Shown in pieces: positions 1-7,674 of a stretch of 64,000 nt of DNA. The position numbers and the translations under genes were made by a program. Location: contig CAWDKW010000007.1 of the NCBI GenBank assembly GCA_963803065.1, positions 162,536-226,535 of the forward strand, written 5' to 3'. The stretch comes from DASXMT01 sp963803065. GTDB taxonomy: Bacteria > Actinomycetota > Acidimicrobiia > Acidimicrobiales > RAAP-2. The notes beneath the pieces are model-generated. The model was given only the letters and a program-made list of their open reading frames with translations, searched no databases and was not told the DNA's origin. How positions within the stretch are numbered: position 1 is the stretch's first letter; each line of letters begins with the position of its first letter.

Positions 1-436
1 CCCGGCGGATGCTCGATGCCGAGATCTGGATGCCCACCTTGAGCAGCTCGCCCTGGATGCGCTGGTAGCCCCACAACGGATTCTCCTTGGACATCCGCCA
101 CACCAGGAGCTGGGTCTGTTGGGACACCGCCCTCTTCGGGGTTACCCGATGGGGCTGGGTCCATTTCCGCCGGATGAGCTCTCGATGCCAGCGGCGGAGC
201 GTGTCTGGTGTCACCAGCGATGAAGTCCGTTCCCACACTGGCCGTAGTCGTTGGAGAACGGCCAGCACCATCCGTTCTTCAGGCTTTACCTGTGGGCGGT
301 TCACCTGACGGCGGAGGATGACCACTTCTTGACGGAGGACGAGCAGCTCGATGTCCTTAGACCGACTGGTCCGACAACAGAGGAGAAGGAGCCGGAAGAG
401 CTGCCGGCTGAGTAAGACAATGACTCGAATGACCAT
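1..436 (-). CDS. Insertion-sequence transposase, N-terminal part, cut by the window edge
   Basis: An uninterrupted reading frame of about 145 codons starts at the ATG at 436 and runs off the left edge. The translation carries the helix-rich start of integrase-type (IS3/IS481-like) transposases, with DIELLVLRQEVVILRRQVNRP, then LRRWHRELIRRKWTQPHR and NPLWGYQRIQGEL just before the catalytic core would begin. The DDE core lies outside the window. The translation closely matches the broken copy at 63279-63995, which has the same orientation. The frame is intact as far as it can be seen, so this copy may be the functional one. Confidence 0.8.
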   Translation of the reverse strand, partial: MVIRVIVLLSRQLFRLLLLCCRTSRSKDIELLVLRQEVVILRRQVNRPQVKPEERMVLAVLQRLRPVWERTSSLVTPDTLRRWHRELIRRKWTQPHRVTPKRAVSQQTQLLVWRMSKENPLWGYQRIQGELLKVGIQISASSIRR

Positions 437-548
437 TGGCCAAGTCTGGCCGGGGCGGGAAGTCAAGTCATTGGATTTAACAGCCATCCGGCTGACCAGG
501 TAGGACGAGCCGAAATTGGCATGACACCCTGCACGGTTTTGCCCCGAC

Positions 549-1430
549 TCAGAGATCGTCATCGGTGACCGGCACCAGCCGTCCGTCGATGACAACGACC
601 CGAGTTGGCGCGGCCGAGGTCGAGACCTCACTGCCGGCAGAAGTTTGAGCAGCCTGTTCGGCTGCATCGGCTTGACGATCTCCTCGGATCGCCTCTCGCC
701 TGTCAACCGCCATCCACTGGACTACGACGATGGCCATCGCCCCCAACGTGAAGAGCTCGCCGACGATCCAGAGGATGGCGCCTCCGGCATGGGTGTCGGA
801 AACGGAGTGGAAGAGCGGGGCGATCGAAGACCTGCTTTGGGTGAGGGCCAACCCCAAGATGGTGGTGGTTGGGATGCCGACGGCCAGGTATCCGAGCTTG
901 GCCGGAAAGGACAACCGCCACCGAGACGGGTCCACACCAACGACGAGCCACCAGTAGAGGATTCCTGAGACCAGGAAATGCAGGTGGGTGAGCTCGTGAA
1001 TCAGCGGGTGCTCGAGGGAGAATTGGTAGAAGGGGCTGAGGAAGAAGATCAACAGGGTGCCGGCGAAGTTGATGGCGACGAGCAGCGGGTGGGTAATGAA
1101 CTCCACCGCCTTGCTGTGCAGCACCTTCAACAGCCGCCGTTGGGTTTGGCGCTCCGATGCCTGGAGGGCCAGGGTCACGGGGGCGCCCAGAGCGTAGAAG
1201 ATGAGGGCGACGTTCATTAGCAGCAAGTGCTGGATGACGTGGCACTGGAAGACCGAATCGTCGTAGGAGGCCAATCCGGACTGGATGGCGGCCACGACGG
1301 CCAACGTCCCGAGCATGAAGGACGCGGTGCGCCACGGCGACCAGTGGCGACCACGACGAGCTAGTCGAACGACGCCGAGCACGTAGACCAGGGCGATGCC
1401 CAGCTCGATGGCCAGAGCGACCAGGTTCAT
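549..1430 (-). CDS. ctaG: Cytochrome c oxidase assembly protein, CtaG (caa3) family
   Basis: A 293-residue integral membrane protein with about seven hydrophobic segments. The family signatures are visible: HVIQHLLLMN near residue 85, HELTHLHFLVSG near 145 and DTHAGGAILWIVGELF near 220. CtaG-type proteins help deliver copper to or assemble the aa3/caa3 oxidase in the membrane. The hydrophilic tail after about residue 240 is variable in the family. There is no clear ribosome binding site in front of the ATG. The gene lies 62 bp downstream of an SDR gene on the same strand but has no obvious link to the catabolic genes, and it may be resident chromosome next to the island. Confidence 0.85.
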   Translation of the reverse strand: MNLVALAIELGIALVYVLGVVRLARRGRHWSPWRTASFMLGTLAVVAAIQSGLASYDDSVFQCHVIQHLLLMNVALIFYALGAPVTLALQASERQTQRRLLKVLHSKAVEFITHPLLVAINFAGTLLIFFLSPFYQFSLEHPLIHELTHLHFLVSGILYWWLVVGVDPSRWRLSFPAKLGYLAVGIPTTTILGLALTQSRSSIAPLFHSVSDTHAGGAILWIVGELFTLGAMAIVVVQWMAVDRREAIRGDRQADAAEQAAQTSAGSEVSTSAAPTRVVVIDGRLVPVTDDDL

Positions 1431-1492
1431 CCAATCCGTCTGCCGACATCTTCGCCACGAGCGGGACGGCGCACTTGCGCTGCAACGCTATG

Positions 1493-2389
1493 TCAGCCAT
1501 CGGCCACCTCGGCAAAGGTTGTCCGTGGCTCGACGTCACTGAGTAGTCTCCGCAGGACCGGTTCCACCTCGTTCGGGTTGGTTGGTACATCCCGGGTGTG
1601 TGGCCCCCGTCGCCAGCCTTCGGCGATTCCGAACACCAAACCCGACGACTCGATTACCTGTCCCGTAACGTCGGCGGAGCCCTCGGAGGCCAACCAGGTG
1701 ACGACTGGCGCGACCCAATGCGGCGCATACTTCAGGGCAACATCAGGGTCGAGAAGGTCCTCGGTCATCCGGGTCCGGGCACCGGGAGCCACGGCGTTAA
1801 CCGTGACGCCATACCGAGCCAACTCCTGGGCTGCAATCTGTGTGAAACTTGCGATACCAGCCTTGGCTGCGCCGTAGTTACCTTGGCCCGGATTCGCATA
1901 CAGCCCGGAGATCGAGGTTGTGTTGATGATACGAGCGGTGTTCGTCTCGCCGCTCTTCGTCCTCTCGCGCCAGTGGGCCGCAGCGAAGTGAGAGGGAGCG
2001 AACGTCCCTTTCAAGTGCACGCGGATAACGGCATCCCACTCGTCTTCTGTCATCGAAACCAACATGCGGTCCCTTAGAATGCCCGCGTTGTTTACCAACA
2101 CGTCTAGACGTCCGAAGACCTCGATTGCCTGCGCGACAATGCCTTCGGCACCGGCAAAACTGCTGACGTCATCGGTGTTGACAATCGCATGACCACCCGA
2201 GGCGACGATCTCGTCGACCACTGCTTGCGCAGGACCGACGTCGCCCCCGCTTCCATCCTTTGTCGATCCAAGGTCGTTCACAACGACCGACGCACCCGCC
2301 CTTGCGAGCGCGAGGGCGTGCTCACGCCCGATACCTCGACCGCCACCTGTAACGATACAAGCACGACCCTCGCATATCCGATTGTCCAT
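1493..2389 (-). CDS. SDR, (3R)-hydroxyacyl-CoA dehydrogenase-like
   Basis: A 298-residue classical short-chain dehydrogenase. The NAD(P) loop TGGGRGIGREHA is at residues 14-25, NNAG at about 100, and the active-site Ser (TTSISG) and Tyr/Lys (GNYGAAKAG) at about 155-180. HALALARAGASVVVNDLG resembles the dehydrogenase domain of peroxisomal multifunctional enzyme 2, so a 3R-hydroxyacyl-CoA substrate is likely. That would fit the R-specific MaoC hydratases elsewhere in the window. It is paralogous to the SDR at 24937-25842 (shared FGRLD..VNNAGILRD and HWRE motifs). The ATG lies about 8 nt from a -10 element, so the mRNA may be leaderless. The exact substrate is unknown. Confidence 0.85.
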   Translation of the reverse strand: MDNRICEGRACIVTGGGRGIGREHALALARAGASVVVNDLGSTKDGSGGDVGPAQAVVDEIVASGGHAIVNTDDVSSFAGAEGIVAQAIEVFGRLDVLVNNAGILRDRMLVSMTEDEWDAVIRVHLKGTFAPSHFAAAHWRERTKSGETNTARIINTTSISGLYANPGQGNYGAAKAGIASFTQIAAQELARYGVTVNAVAPGARTRMTEDLLDPDVALKYAPHWVAPVVTWLASEGSADVTGQVIESSGLVFGIAEGWRRGPHTRDVPTNPNEVEPVLRRLLSDVEPRTTFAEVADG

Positions 2390-2397
2390 ATCACAAC

Positions 2398-2447
2398 CTT
2401 ATACCGATTGTTACTAACCCTAACAATCGTGGGCTGTCATGACAGCC
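2398..2447 (-). promoter_or_regulatory. Promoter with overlapping operator upstream of the SDR at 1493-2389
   Basis: Read on the minus strand, a -35 TTGTTA (2421-2426) and a -10 TATAAG (2398-2403) are separated by 17 bp. A perfect inverted repeat, CGATTGTTA and TAACAATCG with a 7-bp spacer (2405-2429), covers the -35 and spacer. Just upstream is a perfect 16-bp palindrome, GGCTGTCATGACAGCC (2432-2447). Both are longer than the 7-bp repeats expected by chance in this much intergenic DNA. A TetR- or MarR-type repressor site is the natural reading, but no adjacent regulator gene is present. Confidence 0.6.
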
Positions 2448-2544
2448 TCCTCATCCCAAAGTGCTGCACGAATAGGACATGGAGTTGGTGCATCCTGGCT
2501 GTTCGGGCCGTCGGAAGAGGGGGGGCAAGCTTGGGACCCGGCGG

Positions 2545-2591
2545 ACTGTCTCAAGCTCTGCCGCTCAGAGCTGCCGAGCCTCCTAGACAGT
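2545..2591 (-). terminator. Nested stem-loop, possible terminator of the SDR at 2631
   Basis: Outer arms ACTGTCT (2545-2551) and AGACAGT (2585-2591) enclose an inner perfect hairpin, AGCTCTG-CCGCT-CAGAGCT (2554-2572). The structure begins about 40 nt downstream of the stop codon of the 2631-3410 gene on the minus strand. There is no T-run, so factor-independent termination is unproven; it could also be a structured leader of the next transcript. Confidence 0.35.
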
Positions 2592-2630
2592 GCGATGTAG
2601 GGGCCGGTATACCTGTATCTGGGGACCTCG

Positions 2631-3410
2631 TCAGACACTCGATGCTGCGGTCTGATGCGGTGACAGCGCCATCATTCCGCGATCGAGCACGAGATTCGCG
2701 CCGTTGAACCCGTAGGCGCTATCGGATGCTAGAAACGCGACCGCTCGAGCAACGTCCAGTGATGTTGGAGGACGACCACCTGTTGCTGCCCGTATGCGAT
2801 GACCAATTTCGGGATCGTCAAGCAGCCGTGCGGATGCATTTGTCTCGACGAACCCCAAGGTCAAGACGTTTGCCCGAATTCCTTGGTCCCCGTATTCGAC
2901 TGCAATTTGTCGCGACAGTGTCGCGGCTGCAGCCTTGGCGGCTGCATAGCTTCCGAGGCCTCTCGTCACCGCCTCCGCGGCAATCGATGAGATAGATACA
3001 AACGCCCCGCCAGCCTCGCCCATTGCCGGTATGCCGTACTTGAACGACCAGAAGACGCTGTATAGACAAGATCGAATGAAATAGTCGAAATCCTCTGTTG
3101 TTTGCGTAAGGAGGGGACTATCACGAGTTGCGACATCGGTGGCGGCTGCGTTGTTGATAACTGCGTCCACAGTTCCATATAGACAAGTCACTTCGTCGTA
3201 CAGCGCCGCTACCTCTTCCTCAAGGCTTACATCGCACCGGATAAATGTAGTCACGCCGCCCGCCGATCTGATGGCTTCCGCTACTCGTTCGCCGCGATCG
3301 ACCGATCGGCCGGTAATGCAGACGCGAGCGCCTTGCGCTCCGAAGTGGATCGCCATCGCCTTCCCGATCCCTCGCGTTGAGCCAGTAACAACGACCACCT
3401 TGTCCTTCAT
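2631..3410 (-). CDS. SDR family oxidoreductase
   Basis: A classical SDR of 259 residues from the chosen ATG at 3410, which has AGAGGA about 12 nt upstream and gives the usual N-terminus MKDKVVVVTGSTRGIG. An ATG at 3446 would add 12 residues and has a purine-rich stretch upstream, so it cannot be excluded. Visible are the nucleotide loop TGSTRGIGKAM, NNAAAT in place of NNAG, the active-site Ser in SISSIAAE, and Tyr/Lys in SYAAAKAA. It lies 60-100 bp downstream of the acyl-CoA dehydrogenase at 3508-4806 on the same strand and is probably co-transcribed with it. It probably oxidises a hydroxyacyl or ring alcohol in the same pathway. Confidence 0.82.
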   Translation of the reverse strand: MKDKVVVVTGSTRGIGKAMAIHFGAQGARVCITGRSVDRGERVAEAIRSAGGVTTFIRCDVSLEEEVAALYDEVTCLYGTVDAVINNAAATDVATRDSPLLTQTTEDFDYFIRSCLYSVFWSFKYGIPAMGEAGGAFVSISSIAAEAVTRGLGSYAAAKAAAATLSRQIAVEYGDQGIRANVLTLGFVETNASARLLDDPEIGHRIRAATGGRPPTSLDVARAVAFLASDSAYGFNGANLVLDRGMMALSPHQTAASSV

Positions 3411-3507
3411 GTGCGCCGTGTCCTCTGCGCGTAATGTATTCATCAATTGTCTCTTCTTCTTAGCGTTTCTTGGTCATCTGTGATCGAACGAACGACGTCA
3501 TGCGAGG

Positions 3508-4806
3508 CTATCGGCCGCCAGCATTTGCGATCGCATCTGCGTACTTTGCAATTGCATGCTCGCGAAGTTTTGGGACGTGGTAGGTAGGAAACAAGTCCTT
3601 GGTCGGTTCGTAGTCGCGCAGCACCTCACGGGCGAGGGTGATGAGATGAACTTCCGTAGGTCCGTCAGCGATCCCCAAGTGATAACTTTCGAGTACGAGG
3701 TCCGTGATGGTCATCTCGTTCGATAGTCCGATCGAACCGTGAACTTGCAAAGTGCGGGAGGCGACGTTGTGGACAACCTCCGGCATCATTGCTTTTACGG
3801 CGGCAATGTCCCTTCGCACCTGCAGGTAGTCGTCCGCCTGGTCAATTTTCCAGGCGGTTTGAAGGACTAGAAGTCGGAACGCCTCGATCTCCATCCACGA
3901 GCGGGCGACCTTCTCTTGCACAAGCTGCTTGTTGGCGAGAACTTCGCCCTGCGTCATGCGCGAAAGGGCCCGCTCGCCCATCATCTCCATGGCTCGCTTC
4001 ATCAGGCCGACAGCCCGCATGGCATGGTGCATCCGTCCGCCGCCCAATCGCGTTTGAGCGACTACGAACCCATCACCGCGACCTCCCAGGAGATTTTCTC
4101 TTGGCAGGCGAGCGTCCTCGTAGCGAATGTAGGCGTGAGACCCCGCATCGGGTCCGTGCTCGTTGCCTACGCTAACGTTACGAACGATGTCGACACCTCG
4201 GGTGTCGGCGGGGACAAGGAATGCCGACAGGCGGTTGTAGGGTGCGGCGTCAGGGTCTGTCACTGCCATCGTAATGAAGAACGTCGCCAGTCTTGCGTTC
4301 GACGAAAACCACTTCTCGCCGTTCAAGACCCAGGAGTCGCCGTCGAGTTCGGCGCGAAGTGTGAATTGCTTCGGGTCCGAGCCACCTTGCGGCTCGGTCA
4401 TCGAGAAGCAGGAGACAATCTGGTTTTCGAGGAGTGGTTCGAGAAACCGCTTCTTCTGCTCTTTAGTGCCGTACTTCGCGAGAATTTCGGCATTTCCGGA
4501 ATCTGGTGCCTGGCTACCGAAGACGATAGGGCCGGCATTGGTTCGGCCAATTATCTCGTTCACGAGGGCCATTTGAAGTTGGCCATATCCCTGACCCCCC
4601 AGTTCGGGTCGAAGATGCAGTGCCCATAGTTGTCTCTCCCGGACTTCTTGTTGGAGCGGCGGGATAAGCGTCCGGCGGACGGGATCCTGGATGTCGTAGG
4701 GGTTTGGAAGGACGTAGTCGAGCGGCTCGATCTCCTGTCGCGTGAACTCCTCAATCCAGTCGAGTTCCTTCTGGAACCCAGGCTCCGTGCTGAAGTCCCA
4801 AGCCAT
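3508..4806 (-). CDS. Acyl-CoA dehydrogenase, ACAD10/11-like clade
   Basis: A 432-residue flavin acyl-CoA dehydrogenase. FSMTEPQGGSDP (about 135-146) is the flavin-binding loop, KWFSSNA follows, QVHGSIGLSNEM is near 355, and the putative catalytic Glu lies in ADGPTEVHLITLAREVL near 390. DGPxEVH is the signature of the ACAD10/11 branch, whose bacterial relatives include LvaC of levulinate catabolism. That branch acts with an APH-like kinase on 4-hydroxyacyl-CoAs, and such a kinase is encoded at 22464-23504. GGAGG precedes the ATG. It is the apparent parent of the truncated copy at 29692. Assignment to 4-hydroxyacyl substrates is inference; ordinary dehydrogenase activity is also possible. Confidence 0.85.
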   Translation of the reverse strand: MAWDFSTEPGFQKELDWIEEFTRQEIEPLDYVLPNPYDIQDPVRRTLIPPLQQEVRERQLWALHLRPELGGQGYGQLQMALVNEIIGRTNAGPIVFGSQAPDSGNAEILAKYGTKEQKKRFLEPLLENQIVSCFSMTEPQGGSDPKQFTLRAELDGDSWVLNGEKWFSSNARLATFFITMAVTDPDAAPYNRLSAFLVPADTRGVDIVRNVSVGNEHGPDAGSHAYIRYEDARLPRENLLGGRGDGFVVAQTRLGGGRMHHAMRAVGLMKRAMEMMGERALSRMTQGEVLANKQLVQEKVARSWMEIEAFRLLVLQTAWKIDQADDYLQVRRDIAAVKAMMPEVVHNVASRTLQVHGSIGLSNEMTITDLVLESYHLGIADGPTEVHLITLAREVLRDYEPTKDLFPTYHVPKLREHAIAKYADAIANAGGR

Positions 4807-4834
4807 GGCTGCATGCCTCCTGTTAACGAAATGT

Positions 4835-4863
4835 CCATATTAGTCGCCGCGTCGACAATATGG
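4835..4863. promoter_or_regulatory. Inverted repeat upstream of the acyl-CoA dehydrogenase at 3508
   Basis: Perfect arms CCATATT (4835-4841) and AATATGG (4857-4863), 22 bp centre to centre, lie about 30 bp upstream of the start codon. The spacing of two helical turns suits a dimeric repressor. Several 7-bp inverted repeats are expected by chance in the window's intergenic DNA, so support is modest. Confidence 0.3.
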
Positions 4864-5063
4864 AAGCCGAACATAGTGTTGCCTCGGCGGCTTCGACTCT
4901 CTTTGGCCCGGAAGCTCAAAAGGCTGCCCCATTGATATCCGATCGGCTCGAAGTTCAGGGAAGCAGTGGCCCTGACCTCCAGCCTGATGGGACCGGCGGG
5001 CCAGGCTCGTCGCTACCGTGAGGAAGCTAAGCCATGGGGTGTCGCACCCGAGCCTTCCGTACC

Positions 5064-5080
5064 CCACCTTCGTAAGGTGG
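5064..5080 (-). terminator. Hairpin downstream of the CoA transferase at 5105
   Basis: A perfect 7-bp stem, CCACCTT-CGT-AAGGTGG, begins 25 nt after the stop codon of the minus-strand CoA transferase gene. The tight 3-nt loop and position fit a terminator, although no T-run follows. The rest of the 4807-5104 spacer holds no gene. Confidence 0.45.
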
Positions 5081-5104
5081 ATGGACCTAGAGTGAACTAC
5101 TGGA

Positions 5105-6334
5105 TCAAGGACGCTTAGCGATGACGCCGTCCGTTCGGAGTAGGTCGATCCGCGACGGCTGTATCCCAGCTGCCTTCAGCACTTCATCCGTGTTCTCCCC
5201 GTGAAGGGGGGCCGACTTCAAGGGAACCACGACCTCATCGAACTGCGTAGGAGAGGCGGTGAGACGGATCGACGTTCCGCATGGATGCGTAACGGTCTGG
5301 ACGTATCCGTTCGCTCTAACTTGTGGATCCTCGAGCACCTCTCCAGGGAAGCGAACGACATCCCATTGGAACTCCTGATCGGCGAATACATCCTGCCAAT
5401 CAGCAAGCGTCCGTGTCGAGAACAGCTGATCCAACATCTCGATGCATGCGAGCTTGTTATCGTCACGAGACTCCGAATTTGCGAAGCGTTCGTCTGCGAG
5501 CCAGTCAGTTCGATCGACAGCCACACAGAATTCGGGCCAGTAGCGATCACCTTGGAGTAATCCAAGCATGATAAACCGATCATCACGTGTCCGGTACATC
5601 GTTGTTAACGGGTTGCTCGATGAGTAGTGACGTTGTGGGTCAAGCTCAGCGGTGTGAACAAGGCTCGTGCCAGCGATCCCAGGCTGCATCGCCCAAAGCC
5701 CAGCAGAGAGGAGAGATGTGTCGACTACGGCACCGTTGCCTGTCCGCTCCCGTTGAAGCAGTGCGGCGGCTATGCCCCCCGCAAGTGCCATTCCAGCTTG
5801 CATGTCACCGAACCCCGGCCCAGGCATTGCCGGAACCCAGCCGTCCAGGTCGCGGGGAGCGGACGCGGCTGCACCTGACCGCGCCCAATAGGTGACTCCG
5901 TCGAACCCTCCGTTGTGTGCCTCAGGCCCTAGCGGTCCCACGGCGCTTCCTCGTGCGTAGATGATCTCGGGATTTTTGGCCCGCACATCGTCGACATCAA
6001 TACCGAGACGCTTACGTGCGCCTGGAAGGAAGTTCGTCAGGAAGACGTCGCTCTGTTCCGCGAGCTTGAGAAGAATCTCACGACCCCCGGGGGCCGAGAT
6101 GTCGACGCCGACACTCTTCTTCCCGCGGTTCGACAGTTCCCAAAGGTAGTTCAGTCCGTCGACATCCGACGAGATGCCCCATGCCGCCGTATAACGACAA
6201 GGATCTCCGAACGCTGCATTCTCCACCTTCAACACATCTGCACCCCAGTCCGCGAGAACGGCTCCGGTCGAGGACGTGAATAGGTAGATCGTCACCTCGA
6301 GCACACGAATACCGTCCAGGGGTCCTTGGCTCAT
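5105..6334 (-). CDS. CaiB/BaiF family CoA transferase
   Basis: A family III CoA transferase of 409 residues. It has the usual N-terminal fold GIRVLEVTIYLF..GAVLADWGADVLKVE and the SNRGKKSVGVD motif near 70. A GFDGVTYWARSG segment near 150 has an Asp at the position of the family's catalytic aspartate. It would transfer CoA from an acyl-CoA donor to a free carboxylic acid in the cytoplasm, activating the substrate without ATP. It is a close paralogue of the gene at 32926-34152. A ribosome binding site, AGGAG, precedes the ATG. It is divergent from the LLM gene at 6587. Confidence 0.9.
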   Translation of the reverse strand: MSQGPLDGIRVLEVTIYLFTSSTGAVLADWGADVLKVENAAFGDPCRYTAAWGISSDVDGLNYLWELSNRGKKSVGVDISAPGGREILLKLAEQSDVFLTNFLPGARKRLGIDVDDVRAKNPEIIYARGSAVGPLGPEAHNGGFDGVTYWARSGAAASAPRDLDGWVPAMPGPGFGDMQAGMALAGGIAAALLQRERTGNGAVVDTSLLSAGLWAMQPGIAGTSLVHTAELDPQRHYSSSNPLTTMYRTRDDRFIMLGLLQGDRYWPEFCVAVDRTDWLADERFANSESRDDNKLACIEMLDQLFSTRTLADWQDVFADQEFQWDVVRFPGEVLEDPQVRANGYVQTVTHPCGTSIRLTASPTQFDEVVVPLKSAPLHGENTDEVLKAAGIQPSRIDLLRTDGVIAKRP

Positions 6335-6550
6335 AATGATCTCCTAGAGGTGGGTCCACCCAAGAAAGGCGTGCTGCAGTCGTGGATGTCGACCCGGCAT
6401 GGCACCAAATAGAGCTGCGTCCATGATCGTTCACCGGTCCGTCGAATTGTACGGAAGAGCTGGGTTTTGGGGGAGGCTCTCGTGTCCGTAGTCGGTGCTG
6501 AACCTGTCTGATATTAGATGATCCGATGGTTAGATATCCGACAAAAGTAC

Positions 6551-6579
6551 TTGACACAGCTGACTTCGTCAAGTTTGCT
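6551..6579 (+). promoter_or_regulatory. Candidate leaderless promoter of the LLM gene at 6587
   Basis: A perfect -35, TTGACA (6551-6556), is followed after 17 bp by TTTGCT (6574-6579), a weak -10. Transcription would start at or next to the ATG at 6587. No ribosome binding site is visible before that ATG, which agrees with a leaderless message. Confidence 0.4.
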
Positions 6580-6586
6580 AGCCGTC

Positions 6587-7498
6587 ATGCGGATCGGAAT
6601 CTGTGCCTTCGGACTCACCGCAAGCGATCTCCTGAATCTCGCGATCGCTGCTGACGAAGAGGGTTTCGACAGCCTCTGGCTCGGAGAGCACCTGGTCCTT
6701 CCTGTCGAGTACGACTCGCCGCATCCTAATGAAGACGAGCCGGGCCAGTTTCGTCGAACCACTCCTGTAATTGAGCCTGATACACCGCTCGTCGATCCCC
6801 TCGTGACATTCGCAGCTATTGCTGCCCGGACTTCTTCGCTGCGGCTCGCGACTGGGATCTATCTTCCGGGGTTCAGGCATCCGTTGCTGACAGCCCGATC
6901 CCTCGCCACCTTGCACGACCTGGCTGGCGGGAGGCTGATTCTCGGAGTCGGGAGCGGTTGGTTAGCCGAGGAATTCGCCGCGTTCGGCCTGAACTTTGAG
7001 GAGCGACTTCCTCTCCTCGATGAGTGTGTCGAGGTGCTTCGGCTTGCCCTAGCTGGCGGTCCATTCGACCACGTCGGCCGCTTTTTCGCGATTGCTGGAA
7101 AGGTCCAACTAACGCCTGTATCCATCGATGTCCCTATCTTCTTCGGAGGCAATACGGAACGGGCTCTCCGGCGAGCCACGCTTCTTGGCGATGGATGGTT
7201 CGTTTCTGGCACGCCTGATCTCGAGAACGCCGTCAGGATGCGTACGCGCCTGCTGGAGTTGCGTGAAGAGAATGGTTGCACCGGTCCATTCCCAACCTTT
7301 GTGCGAATCGCAGACTGGTCACCGGCCACTCTCGACCGATATCAGGAAGCCGGAATCGAGGACGTGTGTATCTTCGCTCGGAACCCGTATCCAACCGGCG
7401 TATCTGACGTGTGGCCACCAGGTTCTCTGGAGAGAAGTCGACAGGCGCTCCGTGATGCAGCAGCGGAGATCGACCCCCGAGGCCGGCGGACCCGCTAG
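6587..7498 (+). CDS. LLM class flavin/F420-dependent oxidoreductase
   Basis: A 303-residue luciferase-like monooxygenase-fold protein. It starts MRIGICAFGLT, followed by GFDSLWLGEHLVLP (about 28-41), ARTSSLRLATGIYLPGFRHPL and LAGGRLILGVGSGW, the normal succession of barrel strands in the actinobacterial F420-type family. Such enzymes transfer hydride from F420H2 or use flavin to oxidise substrates in the cytoplasm. An in-frame ATG at 6518 would add 23 residues without family similarity, so 6587 was chosen. A second family member is at 21539-22393. The spacer to the convergent amidohydrolase (7499-7674) holds no gene; a 12-bp palindrome CTTCGGCCGAAG lies at 7660-7671. The substrate is unknown. 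Confidence 0.85.
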   Translation: MRIGICAFGLTASDLLNLAIAADEEGFDSLWLGEHLVLPVEYDSPHPNEDEPGQFRRTTPVIEPDTPLVDPLVTFAAIAARTSSLRLATGIYLPGFRHPLLTARSLATLHDLAGGRLILGVGSGWLAEEFAAFGLNFEERLPLLDECVEVLRLALAGGPFDHVGRFFAIAGKVQLTPVSIDVPIFFGGNTERALRRATLLGDGWFVSGTPDLENAVRMRTRLLELREENGCTGPFPTFVRIADWSPATLDRYQEAGIEDVCIFARNPYPTGVSDVWPPGSLERSRQALRDAAAEIDPRGRRTR

Positions 7499-7674
7499 CT
7501 CAGAGATTCCTGCGGGTGAATGATCCAGGGCACTTCGCTGATCACGAACCTCTTTACCTTCGGGTGTTTCCGCTAACTATGCCTCTGTCCCGACCGCACT
7601 AGCGTCCCTCCTCAGCCCCCTTAGTTCTGCAGGAAGGGCATCTCTCGGAACTCCCTCGTCTTCGGCCGAAGGGC

